DNA from: Dichetophora obliterata
Taxonomy: Eukaryota; Arthropoda; Insecta; Diptera; Sciomyzidae
Reading direction: 5' to 3'
Assembly (NCBI GenBank): GCA_963920525.1
Contig: OY986436.1
Span: 86,566,289-86,630,288 of the forward strand
Length of the DNA: 64,000 bases
Made by a program: the position numbers and the translations under genes. The notes beneath the pieces are model-generated. The model ran no database searches and was not told the origin of the DNA. It was given only the letters and a program-made list of their open reading frames with translations. Below are positions 1-11,720 of this stretch, piece after piece (the stretch's first letter is position 1; each line of letters starts with the position of its first letter).

Positions 1-139
1 AGGATGATATATTAGATGAAAAAGACGCCAAGCTCCCTTTATTAAGTCGTATTCAAATCGAAGTTTCTGCACATAAGCTATGAACTTCACATAAACTATA
101 AGCCGCTAATATAGCCATCCGCCTAGATGCCACATCCCA

Positions 140-1103
140 GTGGAAAGAAGGTACGCTAAAGAAGGTTTCGCATTAAAAAATCTCTCCCTCCCATACCCAG
201 GTTCATCGACTTTAGATGATTGGGAACTAGGAAACCTTTCACCTAACAATGCCATTGATATCTTTACCGATGGATCAAAACTAGATGGCAAAGTAGGCGG
301 AAGAGTCTACTATGAAACATTAAACATCAATATAGCCTTCAGGCTTCCTGACCATTGCAGTGTATTCTGAGCTAGTCGCTGCTATACATGAAACGATAAC
401 TTGACTTCAGGTAAGTAAGATATCTTCAATGGATATCTACATACTATCTGATAGTCAAGTCGCTTTCAAAGCCCTAAGAGCTGTTGAAATAACATCTGGA
501 ACAGTTTTCAACTGCCGCAAATCTGTAAATGAGATGGCAAAGCAGCTGAGGATCTTTCTATGCTGGATTATCGAGCATAAAGATTTTCTAGGCTACTGCA
601 AAGCAGATGAACTCGCTCACTCAGACACCAAACAATAATCTACAGATAAGAACACCAAACAATTATCTACAGATAAGGCAAGCCTTGTTATTCCTATTTC
701 CACATGCAAACTCCTTACTCATGAGCTATCCTGCAATAAAACCAACAGCGGATGGTTGACAAGAAACAAGTGTAACATAACGCGGGAAATGTGGCCCAAA
801 CTTACCCTTAAGCGATCAAAATAACTCATTTCCCTTAGCAGAGATCACATCAGTACCATGGTAGAGGTCTTTACAGGGCACTGCCTGATTGGCAGACATG
901 CTCATAGGTTAAGCATCCTCTACAACGAGCTCTGCAAGAGCTGTAGAGATAAAGAAGAGGAAGAATCTACCGTATATTTCCTGTGCACTTGCTCAGCGCT
1001 AGCTCAAAAACGATTTATTTACTTAAACAACTGGTTTTTTAAAGAACTTGACGCAGCTGCGGATCAGGAAAAATTCTTAGGGGGAGTGGGGGGTAAAATA
1101 TGA
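140..1103 (+). pseudogene. LINE (I/R1/LOA-type) RNase H and C-terminal relic
   Basis: This is the 3' part of the pol ORF of a non-LTR retrotransposon that carries an RNase H domain. The first open stretch (about 140-370) has the RNase H entry motif FTDGSK. A second (429-638) has the SDSQ block and a conserved LCWIIEHKDFLG...KADELA segment. A third (858-1103) reads like the C-terminal tail that follows RNase H in such LINEs, with TGHCLIGRHAHRL and a Cys-rich CKSC...FLCTC stretch. The pieces are separated by stops and frameshifts, and a short duplication (AACACCAAACAATTATCTACAG-like) lies near 640-680. The RT domain would lie upstream, outside the window. RNase H after RT is known from the I, R1 and LOA groups; I cannot choose among them. 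It is dead here. Confidence 0.7.
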
Positions 1104-1339
1104 AGGACTCACTTTTCCGATTTTTTTAAATTTTATCTTTTTACAAATCGTCTTATTAAAATTCATTGAAACGAATTTGATCTCTAAGAAGAGACGACTT
1201 TGCCGAAAAGTTATCAATAACTTCATAGTTTAATCATATAGTTTAATCTCTCTACGAGTATGCAATAATGCGAATCCATTCAACCGTTTTTGCTGCATAG
1301 TTGAAGGCTACCTTATTTTTAATATTAATGACATTACTG
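1104..1339. other. AT-rich spacer, nothing recognised
   Basis: No coding, RNA or repeat signal that I can support lies between the LINE relic and the hAT relic. Confidence 0.4.
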
Positions 1340-1820
1340 CTTGAACTAAATTGACATATCTATCTTCTCATGTAATTCCTGTACTTCACCAAGCATTGTC
1401 TTAAAATATGGTTCTGCGCTTTCTCTTTTTTTATTAAGCAGTGATTTAAGAGTTTTAATGGAACTTTTTGCTGGATACTTATACAGGTTTTAGATTTTGC
1501 AAGATTCTACTTAAAACCTGAGATGCTCCCAACAAATCTGAAAGCACGCATATGGACTTGATACAGTTTGTTGGCATTAGACTGTTTAAAAGCAATGATG
1601 CTTTGTTTGAAGATTCTGTATCCTTCCATTGTGCAATATTTTTCAATGCACTTATAGTTTCACTTAAGTAAATTTTAAATATTAATACATATTTGTGATT
1701 TTTCACCCACCTGGTTTCACAAACGCTTTTAAACTTTTGGTTGTAGGAAAAGTGTTCTATTATGCTTCTTCGCTTTGAGGATGAGTAAAAAAATTGCACT
1801 TCTTTTTTCATGATCGCCAC
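1340..1820 (-). pseudogene. hAT-type transposase relic (52K/ZMYM-like)
   Basis: Read on the minus strand, 1820-1479 encodes a segment with KSVCETRWVKNHKYVLIFK, the CETRW block typical of hAT transposases and of the related '52 kDa repressor of the inhibitor of protein kinase' proteins. It is followed by an ALKNIAQWKD / SSNKASLLLNSL stretch and LLGASQVLSRILQ, which fit the same family. After a stop the match continues at about 1470-1340 (LLNKKRESAEPYF, EVQELHEKID). The N-terminal zinc finger and the catalytic D/E residues are not visible. This is an internal fragment of a dead element. Family assignment is from the conserved blocks only. Confidence 0.6.
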
Positions 1821-4200
1821 AGCATTTTAAATTGGTTTATAATTAGAGCATGGTTATAACATGGATACTCATGCATGGATACTAATAAGTGGCGTTCTTT
1901 ATTGTTCTTTAAAGAATTGCAGTCAGTGTGTCCGTTTGGATCCAATTGGATCCATTTGGATACTTTTTCCCTCAAAAATGTATGTATATTTTTTTTAAGC
2001 CAAGAGTAAATTTGGATACTTTTTAAACAGTATTTTTTTTTAATATGAATATCTATATGTTTTTGTTCAAAATGCAAAAACATGAAAGTGTAGGCAATTC
2101 CTTAAATTCGATATAAACCTTATGAGAAATTCTGACATTGAGACATTTTCAGGCAATATTTTCTTATCAAAAAATGCATTTAAGCAACCTCTTAACAAAT
2201 AACTTTCAAATTTTGTGATATATATTTTAAGTCTGCTCATAGCTCAGCTGGTAGCTCTGTCCATTTGGAAATGGTATTGTGAGTTTGGCTTTTTAAAAAA
2301 TCTGTCATTTTTAACCCTTAAGATTCCTGTAGCGATTGCAAGTTTGTAACGAAACTTGATATTTGGTAAAATAGTCCATGAAATTTTTAAAGTGAAAACA
2401 TACATAAAAAAGACCAAAGGATTTTTTTAGAAATAGTGTCAAATTTAGATTACCATCATTTGAAAAAAAATTATTATCATTAAAAAAATTAGCTGATTAC
2501 AATCATGAATATCTTCATTACTTTTAAAAGAATTTAAGCAAAATTTTTACAATCACAATTATTCAATGATTTCTTAAAAAACTTTATAACATTCAGAATA
2601 TTAACAAAGAAGTTGACAAAACAACCTATCTTGTATAATATCGAAATTAAATTTATGTCGATAGTTGTAGCATAAGTGTAGGAAAAACTTATTTTTGAAT
2701 GAACGAAAGGTGGTTTTGTAACTGATTTATTTGATTTTGCAAAAATTTCCTTGTCCCCACAGCACGAATAGTACAACTGTCATCAATTTTCGATTCGAAT
2801 TACTCTATTTTTCAAGTATATCTAAATAAACGATTAACTAGATTCTTTTTTCAAACATTTCCAATTTTTTTTTTACTCAAAATAATCTTTTTTTTCTAGA
2901 ATTTTTTTATATTCACTCGCAAGACTTTTGTTTTTAGGCCAAAACAAAAACGACTATTTTTAGTTAAGTTTTTATTAGATAAGGTGTAGATAAAATCAAG
3001 AAGAAATAAGAGAAATATTTTGGAAATGATTTTTTGAAGAGTTTGCCATTTTGAAACAAAAATTGTTGCATCAGTAGCAGACTTACAATTTTTTTAATTA
3101 AGTTGAGAAGGATTTCAAATAACTCTAACATATCATTTTCTATTATTGTGATATTAGTTTTTTTATCTTTTAAATAACATATGTTTTTCTTATCAATAAA
3201 ATCCCTATTTTATTCCTTATTATATTAACTTACAGATACGAGTAGATATTAAATGAAATCTACAAATCTACAAAAGTTATATGTCATTTCAATAATTGAA
3301 AAAATGTGCACATGCGTTTTTAATGTTTAATTGAATAAGGATAACCTAACACACACACATTATTATCATAGCAACAAAATGTTTTAAAGGATTTTTTAAA
3401 TATAAAAACTACGAATTTAGGTTATATTTATTTGTCAAATTTCAGCAATTCGATATGAACTATTTATGGTAGTTGATATTTTTTAATAGTTTATGATAAT
3501 CTTTATTAGTTTAAAGGTTTGTCGGCCTTTGAAGTCCAGTGTTCTCTCCTATATTTAAGAATTATGGAAAACTAAAAATCTACAAATAAATTGTAGAAAT
3601 AAAGGAAAATAGCTACACATGTAAAAGACAGAAGTGCTAAAGCTTATGTTCCTTTTTAATATTATTATACATATTTTGTTATTAACACTTATTATTATAT
3701 TTTAATAAAAATATTTGTTAGTCTTAAAATTAACTAAATAAAATTGTTTTAGAAGCTTAAAAAAATTATTTAAATAAAAGGGTTTTATTATTTAAAAATA
3801 TTAAAGTTGTATTTTTGTGTTAAAAAATTTAATATATTGGTTTTTGGAATTGGATAAAATTAAATACTTAATGGAAAGGTCAAAATTCCATAGATTCTTT
3901 TTTTAAAATCGTCGCGGCAACATTGATTGCTGTGGTAAAATCAAGGTAGTGCTAAAGTGCTTTTTCGTAAAAATCTTTTTGCAGAGGCATTAGAAAAAAT
4001 TGAAATAATCTAATACAAATATAAAATACAGTAAAAATGTATACAGAAATTGTATTAAGCTGTAGATAAAATTATTGTCATCTGATAAACTGTTATAAAT
4101 AGTTCTTGGGGGTGGGAGTAAAGGGAGTAATCCTCCCATGGATCCGCGCCTGCCTTGACGGACTCTCAGGATCGTCAGTATACCGTATCTTAAGCTTTGC
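1821..4200. other. AT-rich intergenic DNA with decayed repeats
   Basis: This long AT-rich stretch has poly-A/T runs and no supportable gene. The only internal signal is the tRNA-like A-box near 2240. Short open frames (for example around 2534-2776 and 3990-4211 on the minus strand) show no family resemblance and have AT-driven composition. Confidence 0.5.
2231..2300 (+). other. tRNA-like relic (A box only)
   Basis: TAGCTCAGCTGG at 2240-2251 matches the pol III A-box consensus exactly and is followed at a plausible distance by a degraded B-box-like GAGTTTGGCT. No complete cloverleaf can be drawn, so this is at best a tRNA pseudogene or the head of a decayed SINE. Confidence 0.3.
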
Positions 4201-4604
4201 AAACAACTCAAATTGGTTTAAATAGAGATAGGAAATCAACCTTATGGTATCACAACTGGCCTAATTGGCCTAAATGTGTCTCAATTGAGACAGCTACATT
4301 AGTTTTAGCTGTCCTAATTTATATGTCAGATTTCATTACGACAAATTTAAAATTACGGCTCTAATCGTGTACCTTGATAGACAGACGGACATATGATCAT
4401 GAATATGTACTTTTCTATAACGGCGACGCTTTCTGATGTGCATTAAAAGCAGAGTGACAATTTAAACAGGTTGAACAGTTAAAACAGTTAAACAGGTTGA
4501 AAATTTAACCTTATTGATTAAAAACAATATACAATGTATATTATACATATATAATATATTTTTTTCATATATAATATATAATATATATATAATATATAAT
4601 ATAT

Positions 4605-4649
4605 TTTTTGGTTGAAAGTATATATATTATATATACTTTCAACCAAAAA
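4605..4649. repeat. Near-perfect palindrome at edge of tandem duplication
   Basis: An arm reading TTTTGGTTGAAAGTATATAT is followed after two to four bases by its reverse complement. It is preceded by about 70 bp of alternating TA sequence (about 4530-4604). The right arm is the first part of the duplicated unit that follows. Confidence 0.75.
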
Positions 4650-4999
4650 GACGAAGTTTTCAACTTTTGCGTTCCCTTATTCAACTATTTAGGTGAAAGT
4701 ATAGTCTTTTCAAGGGTGAAATCTTATCCTCTTTAGGAATTTAATGTTTTAATTTTATTTGTTGAGTCTTTCATCTATTTTAGATGAAAACTTATTTTAG
4801 AATCCGACGCTTAAACATATACTTTCAACCAAAAAGACAAAGTTTTCAACTTTAACGTTCCCTTATTCAACTATTTAGTTGAAAGTATAGTCTTTTCAAG
4901 GCTGAAATCTTATCCTTTTTAGGAATTTAATGTTTTAATTTTATTTGTTGAGTCTTTCATCTATTTTAGATGAAAAATTATTTTAGAATCCGACGCTTT
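4631..4999 (+). repeat. Two-copy tandem duplication, 186-bp unit
   Basis: The block starting ATATACTTTCAACC at 4631 recurs at 4817, a period of 186 bp, with only scattered substitutions up to about 4999 (end of the shared AATCCGACGCTT block). The unit contains several small palindromes built on TTCAACTA...TAGTTGAA. It could be the terminal part of a foldback-like element or a simple segmental duplication. Confidence 0.8.
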
Positions 5000-6050
5000 C
5001 TCGATTTTTTAATTTTAAAAGTTAATTTTTTAATTTTAAAAGTTTGCAACTCTTTTTTGGAGCTTTTCTTCTTTTCAATTTTCAAATGTATTTTTATGTA
5101 ATGACTGCAATTATTTATACTTTGATGAATGTATATGATTGAAAAATCAATAAATAAAATATTTCCGAGTTAAATTTTTCAATATGTTAAATCTGTTTGA
5201 AAATGTCTACCGAAGACTTTAGAGTAAGACTTTTTTTTAATTACTCAAGATATGCATTTATTATCATGTTCATAACTCGTGAACCATTAAGAATTTGATT
5301 TTTGTTTCTTCAGCAAAGTTATTCATATTATTCTGGCCAACAACTTTGCTTAACAAATATATATGGAAAAATAGTTTGAAATTGTCTTTAAACATTTGAC
5401 ATGCCATATATGTCTTGCCCGCTTTCAACGCTTCAAAGCAACTAATATAACTCAAACGCTATGTTGATCTAATTTTTTTTTGCAAACTATGCTGCGTTTA
5501 AGTTAGACTTTTTGTAATACTCACTCGATGGAAACGATTTTTTTCATATTTATTTGCTCAGCAAAGTTGTTGGCCAGAATAATAGAAAAAGAACTTTGCT
5601 TAAGTAGCCAAAATAACAATCCTCATATTTCAAGAGTTATCAACATGAAATCGAGTACATATCTTAAGTAATTCTGAGCTATATATCTTTAGCACATATT
5701 CTGTCAACATGAGATTGTTCATACCAAAAATAAGTGAAAAACGTTAAAATTATCAATTACAGAGAAAAAGGGTACAAAGAAGCGCACAGTGTTATAATTC
5801 TAAAAAACAAATTATATTTTCTGCTTTAATGATAACCTTAAATATTTACCAAATATTTCGACAGCCTCAATAAAGAAATATTGAAAAAATTCATGGTATA
5901 AGGAACCAGTTAGCATTGACAATAGCTTATTTTCTCTTCTACAAGTTAACCATCTCCTCTAAAAAACAACAGTTAGTGAAACAAAGCGAAAATTGAAGAA
6001 AATGTCAAAAACAAACAAAAAATTCAATGATCGCATTCAGCGGAGTAAAG
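5000..6050. other. AT-rich DNA with an inverted repeat pair
   Basis: No gene is seen. Two arms, 5311-5353 and 5559-5604, are inverted copies sharing the core TATTATTCTGGCCAACAACT, about 205 bp apart. Each arm is itself bounded by AGCAAAGTT and AACTTTGCT, so each is also palindromic at its ends. This looks like a small MITE-type hairpin; no target-site duplication was recognised. Confidence 0.55.
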
Positions 6051-6260
6051 AGTGCAACTGTTGAGCTGTTTAATTAATGAACAAAGAAAAACGCAACAAA
6101 TTTGAGTATAAAACCTTTTCAATTAAATTATTTACACAATTTAATAATTAAATTAAATAATTTCCGACTTTTCTGATGTTTAGAGTAACAACACATTTAG
6201 GGAAAAAGGTCGCTCACTAAGGTATCGCTATCGCCGCTCAACAACCTCTCGGAAATATTT
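6050..6260 (+). repeat. Dispersed repeat copy (partner near 10,680-10,830)
   Basis: The segment containing TAATAATTAAATTAAATAAT, then TTTTCTGA(T/C)GTTTAGAG and CACTAAGGTATCGCTA, recurs with substitutions about 4.6 kb downstream in the same orientation. It is non-coding, and its nature (MITE or TE end) is unclear. Confidence 0.6.
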
Positions 6261-6411
6261 GGAAAGTTACCTAAGCTTCCAAAAAATGTATGCATTATAC
6301 AGGTAAAAGTATTTGGATCCAGTATCTGTAAGTATATATGGCAGTGTTTTTTATAATTAATTTAATCTGTCATTTTACACTCTGAAAAAAGATCAATGCG
6401 ATCGTTGCTTT

Positions 6412-7369
6412 TTGTACAAAGTAAATGAAAACAAATGTTCTGAAAATAAAAAAGTAAAAAAAAACATATTGAAGAAAAAAGATTTTGCAAGTCAAAAAGA
6501 GACGGATCGCCAGAACATTGATGAATCAATTGTTGTTTTATGCTATGACTTAAATTATGTTATTACTTTACCTAAAAGTTTTGCTTCAAACTTTTACTAC
6601 AGACGAAAACTAAATACTTATAATTTAACGGGAACTCTTATTAAAAATAACGGTAATAAAATAAAGTACTGCGCTTTATGGAATGAAACTTGTGGAGGAA
6701 GAGGTGGAAATGACATTACAAGTGCATTATGCTTAGTTTTATGTCAACATGTTGTCATTTTCAATTTGATTGACAACAACTGACCACTGAAAATGACATA
6801 GTGAAAACCAAGCATTAGTAAAAATTCCTAGATATGTTGAGAATGATTATCCAAAAAAAAAAAAATTATTGCATGGAGTGACGTAACTTCTAACTCATGT
6901 ATTCCTCAAAACCGAAAACAATTACCATCTACAGCCTTGCTATATTTTTTGAAGGAAAATTCAAAAGAAACAGTTTTCAACAGTTCAAAAGTTTTCAGAG
7001 CCAGGACATTCGATAATTCAGGAAGTTGATTGCGTGCATAGCACTATAGAGAAAACATTAAGTAACATAGAAATTTCGAGTCAATTAGCCTTAGTACGGA
7101 TTTTGAATAATGTGAGGTATGAACGTACTTGCTTGAAAATCTTTCAAATGATCCCTACAGACTTAAAAAACTATTCGCAAAAATTTCAAGTTTTAAACTA
7201 TCATATCGTGCCTTTTTCGAAGGTTAAATATTTAGAGCTAAATAAAAATAATTTATTTGAAATAGGTTATAAGACTAGTCATGAGGAATGTAATGTTATT
7301 TTTAAGCTAAACCCCAACAAATTTATTTCAACAAACCTTACACGTATTGTCTTAGCCAAAATTGGATAA
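6412..7369 (+). pseudogene. Decayed DDE-type transposase, superfamily unassigned
   Basis: The translation shows a chain of blocks I associate with a transposase-like protein family common in arthropod genomes. These are VVLCYDLNYVITLP, FYYRRKLNTYNLTG, an ALWNE..GGRGGNDI block, an IAWSDVTSNSCIPQNR block (about 6860-6910), and then, after a frame change, FSEPGHSIIQEVD-VHSTIE and the tail up to the stop at 7369. The D of YDLN, the D of WSD and the GH...D...E cluster are candidates for a DDE-type site. The frame is broken by an 85-bp MITE at 6730-6814, by a lysine-run indel near 6855, and by a shift near 6995-7034. Removing the MITE by eye restores a sensible TSALVKIPRY junction. I cannot name the superfamily securely (Sola-like is a guess). 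No TIRs were found. Confidence 0.6.
6730..6814. mobile_element. 85-bp MITE inside the transposase relic, TTA flanks
   Basis: Imperfect inverted ends (TGCTTAGTTTT at the left; TGCTTGGTTTT on the complement of the right end) enclose a hairpin-prone core. Both sides are flanked by TTA (6727-6729 and 6815-6817), matching the TWA target duplications of PIF/Harbinger-type MITEs. Excision would rejoin the reading frame of the surrounding transposase. Confidence 0.75.
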
Positions 7370-8940
7370 AAACAAAGCTAAGGACTTGAAGCAAAGGATT
7401 CTATATCCCGAATCTGAGACTGATAAAAATGTTTATAAAGAAATATTATGCATTACATAAAATGTATTGAATACATTATTAAAAGTGCAACCAAATAAAT
7501 TAATAAGTATTTATTTTATACGTTTATATGAATTTAATATGAATTTGAACTTTTTTCTTGTTTTTTAAATTAAATAAATCAGTTTTTGATTAATTCACTA
7601 CGTTGTTTCTTTGATTTCGAACAACTCGTACTACATTGGTTCTTTGTCATTTTGTCGTATGTGCTATGAACAAAATAAATGTGTTTGCAAATGTAACATA
7701 TGACAGTTGCTTACTGAACAGAAACTGTATTACATCTCAAAGTATAAAGAAATTTAGCTTCAATATTGTTCCATATAACTCAAATGAATGAATTCCAAAT
7801 GTGTGAAATTATATGCGAATTTGAACAGTGAGTTGATCACAACTTAATCACTTGAAGACTACTGAAGAGGAAAACGAAGCGAATTCCGAAACAGACTGTC
7901 TAATCAGCTAAGTGATTGACTCTATACAGAGTTGTTGTTGTTGCCTTCTTAAAAACTTACTTGATCTGAAGCTCGCAATTAAATTCACTTAAATATTTTT
8001 CTAATTTAAAACTTATAATACTATGCAATTTTAATTAAAAAATCAAAAGAATCTACCATGTAGTAGTTTAAAAGTACTTTCACGTTGAACTTCAAAGTCG
8101 ATTTGCTCAAAACTGTGATTTGCTACATTCTACATTTGTTTGTTGAGGCGACGAACTGTTAATGTTACCTGGATAATATACCATGGAAAAAATCAAAACA
8201 CACCAAATCAATCAATATAAATATATAATTTTAGAATATTTTTTAAATTTTTTTACTTTATTGCATTGACCCGGCATGAACAACATGAGTTTAAAATTAC
8301 ATGTGGCCCTTATCCCAGAAAACATCTTTATCATCTGGAGAAATCGTGACGGTACTAATTTTATAACATTAAAACTTTTGTTACGAAAAAATTACTTTTT
8401 AATTTTATACAGGAAGTATCTACTCTTTCACTTATATAAAAAATCTAATGTATTTAATATTCAATCCTTATCCAATCCTATATCTGATGTACGTTATCCA
8501 ATCTTAAAATAAAGAATTATGTACTTAAAAATGTACTTTAATTTTTTTTCGGTCAGTTTTGGACTCATCTACGAATATGCACCATTCATTTCTGTATCCG
8601 CTTGCTGGCAACAGTTCAAAATTCAAAATTTCGTTAAGATGCCCTCTACGAGATGCAGTCGTGCTCTTATGCGTTGACCGCCGCTGGGTAGCGAATCGAA
8701 TATTTCCTTAACTGGAGCATCAGTGTTGCCAACCCTAGCGTCCCAGATAACCGTACAAAGGGGTACAAATTACCGTATTTTTAGGTTCAGTACCGTACCT
8801 TTTTTATTCTTTTTTAACGGTACCTGAAATAATATACTTTTGAACAACTTCTAACGTAACAATAAATTGATTCAATCCTTTAAAAAAAATTTGTTTTAAA
8901 GTTTGGTAAATAAAAAAATTGATAAGAGTGAATTTATATT
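7370..8940. other. AT-rich intergenic DNA, no gene recognised
   Basis: No protein family, RNA or mobile-element end was recognised. The small open frame at 8276-8512 has no recognisable motif. A repeated TACCGTA / GTACCGTACC cluster lies near 8755-8825. Confidence 0.4.
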
Positions 8941-9416
8941 TCCAAAACTAAGTCGGCATCACCCTCACTCAGTGCAACTCGCTGGTTTGGGTCATCGATT
9001 TCGGATGCCTTTTTTGATCTGCATACAGACACGATTTTGTCCGGATTAAGTTCTCTCAAGATGCATACTTTGTGCAATATTTGAGTACGGAAAACATTTT
9101 TTGTTGCTCTCTTTTATCAAATTTACTGAGCAAAGTGATACATTTTGCTGTACCAGAAATGCGCTCTTTCGTATTTCTGCTTATTTTACTTGCTTTTCTA
9201 AAATAAATTTTTCTGGGTCTTGCTCTGAAGTCCTGAGTTGACCGTCAACAATATGTGCGCCTTTATTTTATGACCGAAGCTGGATGCATATATTTTTAAA
9301 ATACTCAATTTTGCTGTAACAAAATGCTCACGGCTTTGGTTGAGCTCATTTTGCAAGGCCTGAGCCACTGCTTGATTTCTGGAATATTTTGCCATAAAAT
9401 CCTTAAATTTTGGCAA
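8941..9416 (-). pseudogene. Possible transposase relic, low confidence
   Basis: The minus strand has an open piece at 9416-9198 (NQAVAQALQNELNQSREHFVTAKLSIL...). After stops comes a further piece (about 9090-8945) with ILHKVCILRELNPDKI and EIDDPNQRVAL. The spacing and character loosely resemble hAT/ZBED-derived proteins, but I see no diagnostic motif. It abuts the TA-flanked MITE that starts at 9426. Confidence 0.25.
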
Positions 9417-9425
9417 CCGTGCTTA

Positions 9426-10169
9426 CACGGCGAAAACTGTTTGCTAAATTTGTACTGTGGTTAAGCAAAACTGGCGCGTTATTCTCAGCCACTTTAAAAT
9501 TATGCTAGATTTCAGCAAGAACTAATCAAAATTTGCAAAAACAAGCAAAATTTTACTTAGTTATAAACTGTAAAAGCAAATTTCTGCTTAATTGAAGCAA
9601 ATGTTTGCTAAGTTATTATAAATTGGAAGAGAGAATTTTTATTAGTTTTGCTGAAATCATATTTTTGAAGTGAAATAATTATTATCATTAAATTAAATTG
9701 AAAAACTACCACCATCTGGAGATCTGAACCTCGGCCGCGAGAGTGTAAGTGCATGGGATTATGGATTCGACCATCGCAGTTGTTAACCAATCGTCGCCTA
9801 ACTTTCTTCATTAACCGCTTTATACGTGCTCGTGTGTTTAAAAGAAATTTGCTTGAATTGAGTAAAAATTTGCTATTTGAGCTTATAATAACTAAGCAAA
9901 TATTTGCTTGAATTAAGTAAAAATTTGCTATTCCAATTTTTAATAATTAAGCAAATATTTTCTTGAATTAAGCAGAAATTTGCTTTTGAATTTTATAATA
10001 ACTTAGCAAAATGTTGCTTGAATTGAATCAAAATTTTGCTTTTTCCGAAATACATGAGGAGTGATTTCAATTTAGCAATCTTTTTCTAAAATCACACCGT
10101 GATTGAGCAAATTTTTGCTGATTTGCTTTTAAGCAAAACATTTAATAAAGCAAATGAATTTTCTCAGTG
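9426..10169. mobile_element. 744-bp MITE-like element with AAGCAAAT tandem array
   Basis: The ends CACGGCGAAAA and (complement of right end) CACTGAGAAAA form an imperfect inverted pair, each flanked by TA (9424-9425 and 10170-10171). This suggests a Tc1/mariner-type MITE. The interior carries a degenerate ~55-bp tandem array (about 9840-10045) of AAGCAAATATTTGCTTGAATT-type units, and an inverted set of the same motif near 9530-9620. A tRNA-like segment sits inside it. No coding capacity. Confidence 0.6.
9690..9830 (-). other. tRNA-like segment with long variable arm, low confidence
   Basis: Minus-strand sequence here is markedly more GC-rich than its surroundings and contains GGTTAACAAC and GAGGTTCAGATCTCC, which resemble tRNA A- and B-box regions separated as in a tRNA with a long variable arm. 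The B box is imperfect (GTTCAGATC). It may be a captured tRNA pseudogene or a SINE head. Confidence 0.25.
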
Positions 10170-10171
10170 TA

Positions 10172-11080
10172 CTTACTGTTTTTGACGTAGAACTACGTCA
10201 TTCTCGAAGGTTAGTAGGGCGGTTGATTGCGATCATAAATCGTTTTTATGTCACACTTTGAGCCTTTGGTGTGCTTAAAGTACTGATCGTACAAGGTTAA
10301 TGTAAGCACTTGTTGGTCTGGTTGATCCTCACTGGGAGAAATATTTATGTTTGAACTCTCTAATTTATATAAGTTTTACACAATTACATGAAATACAAAG
10401 CCAATATTTGATGTTTCTGTTTGCTTTGCCCATGGTTTTTAAATCTAAGCACCCTTTTGCTATTATTTTTGCTATCCATATAAAATTGTGATATAGCCTT
10501 TAAAAAATTTGAAACACAGGTGCCGCACCTGTAAATTTTTATGAGCTGTCATTTCATTTTTAGAATTATTTGTTTGTTTGATACAATGACTATTAGGTAG
10601 CCACGACAGCTACCTATTTTCACACGAGCTGCGACCATCGAATGTTAAGCAAAAAAAAACCGCGTGTGTCACACACATTAGACGCATTCAGCAGAGCCAA
10701 CAATTGCACTTAAATTATTTATATAATTGCATAATATTAATAATTAAATTAAATAATTTACAATTTTTCTGACGTTTAGAGGAAAACACATTCAGAGAAA
10801 AACATCGTACACTAAGGTATCGCTACCATAACAGTTCACAACAGTTTTGAACGACACACGTTCTCATGACACCTAACAGTTATTGTATCATGATTGCTTG
10901 TTTGAATTTAATTTTTACTGCAACGGTAGTGCCCTCTACGAGTCGTTTTTCTTGCCGTTCCTTTGAGAAAATTTGTTATCGCGATTATATTAAGGCGAAA
11001 GGAACGCACCTATTGTTTCTTTTATATCTTTAAAGTTTACACTCACTCGCAAGACTTTAGCAAAATTAGTCTTTTATTGG
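10172..11080. other. Intergenic DNA, dispersed-repeat copy at 10,680-10,830
   Basis: This holds the second copy of the repeat seen at 6050-6260 and two short perfect palindromes (CAGGTGCCGCACCTG near 10,518; TAGGTAGC...GCTACCTA near 10,594). No gene was recognised. Confidence 0.5.
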
Positions 11081-11089
11081 CAAAGAGTG

Positions 11090-11290
11090 GTTTTGACTCT
11101 ATACTGACCATTCTAACAGGAGATTTCAACTTAGATATATCACAGCCGTAAAATTAAAAGTGTTAACGTTTTATGAGTTTAAATTACAACTTGAACCTCT
11201 TATCTGAAATATCTTCAACAACATTGGAAATTTCCTGCTTGGACATGGTATTTGCAAGATATATTAGTGGTATTCAATGAACTCCGTATT
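11090..11290 (+). pseudogene. Endonuclease/exonuclease/phosphatase (EEP) domain relic
   Basis: The plus strand encodes TGDFNLDIS (11,115-11,145), the GDFN catalytic block of EEP nucleases. About 60 bp further, in another frame, comes SSTTLEISCLDMVFARYISGI, matching the STT...CLD.VFAR block that follows in this family. Frameshifts and stops separate the pieces. EEP domains of this type accompany LINEs and Helitron-like elements; which element this came from cannot be decided. The downstream 150 bp recurs at 13,205-13,400. Confidence 0.5.
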
Positions 11291-11400
11291 GGTAATGTAA
11301 ACAGCGTATGTTCGGTAAGTTTACAGCAGCGTAATTTGCAATAACAAAATTGTAAGAGATTAAACATACGCAACTTACGGCTAACAACGTCGTGTATACA
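11215..11400 (+). repeat. Dispersed repeat, copy 1 (partner 13,220-13,400)
   Basis: The block starting TTAGTGGTATTCAATGAACTC and running through CGTATGTTCGGTAAGTTTAC to GTATACAGTACGTAT recurs about 2 kb downstream in the same orientation with substitutions and small indels. It begins inside the EEP relic, so the repeat family probably contains that coding piece. Confidence 0.7.
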
Positions 11401-11480
11401 GTACGTATCAAGGTCTTTACCCACTTGCGTCTCGTAACAAAACGACACGAAACTGCAAAATAAAACTACCATGTGTTCTT

Positions 11481-11720
11481 ATGTATACATGCTCAGTAAG
11501 CGACAACGAAACGGCGACGACTGTTGACGCCGACGAAAAAGCCGGTGGTGATCGTTTCAAAGAATTCTGGCCAGCTTGTCGTTCTTTTGTTTACAAAAAT
11601 TACAATGGATTCCAACAGTTTATTGTGCAAAGTAAAAAATTCACCATCGATAGGTCGTTTTTAAAGCATAATGAATCCAAAATCTACGATTTTATTAGTT
11701 TCTCCATCTTCTATATCTGA
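11481..11720 (+). CDS. Short hypothetical ORF, unrecognised
   Basis: This 79-codon open frame encodes an acidic start (SDNETATTVDADEKAGGD) followed by RFKEFWPACRSFVYKNYNGF and a lysine-rich tail. No domain or TE motif is recognised, and no partner frames extend it. Its composition is less AT-driven than surrounding spurious frames, so I keep it at low confidence. It may be a remnant of the repeat family around it. Confidence 0.2.
   Translation: MYTCSVSDNETATTVDADEKAGGDRFKEFWPACRSFVYKNYNGFQQFIVQSKKFTIDRSFLKHNESKIYDFISFSIFYI

Noticed and set aside
2231..2300. Functional tRNA gene
   Set aside because: The A box is good but the B box is degenerate and no acceptor stem pairs.
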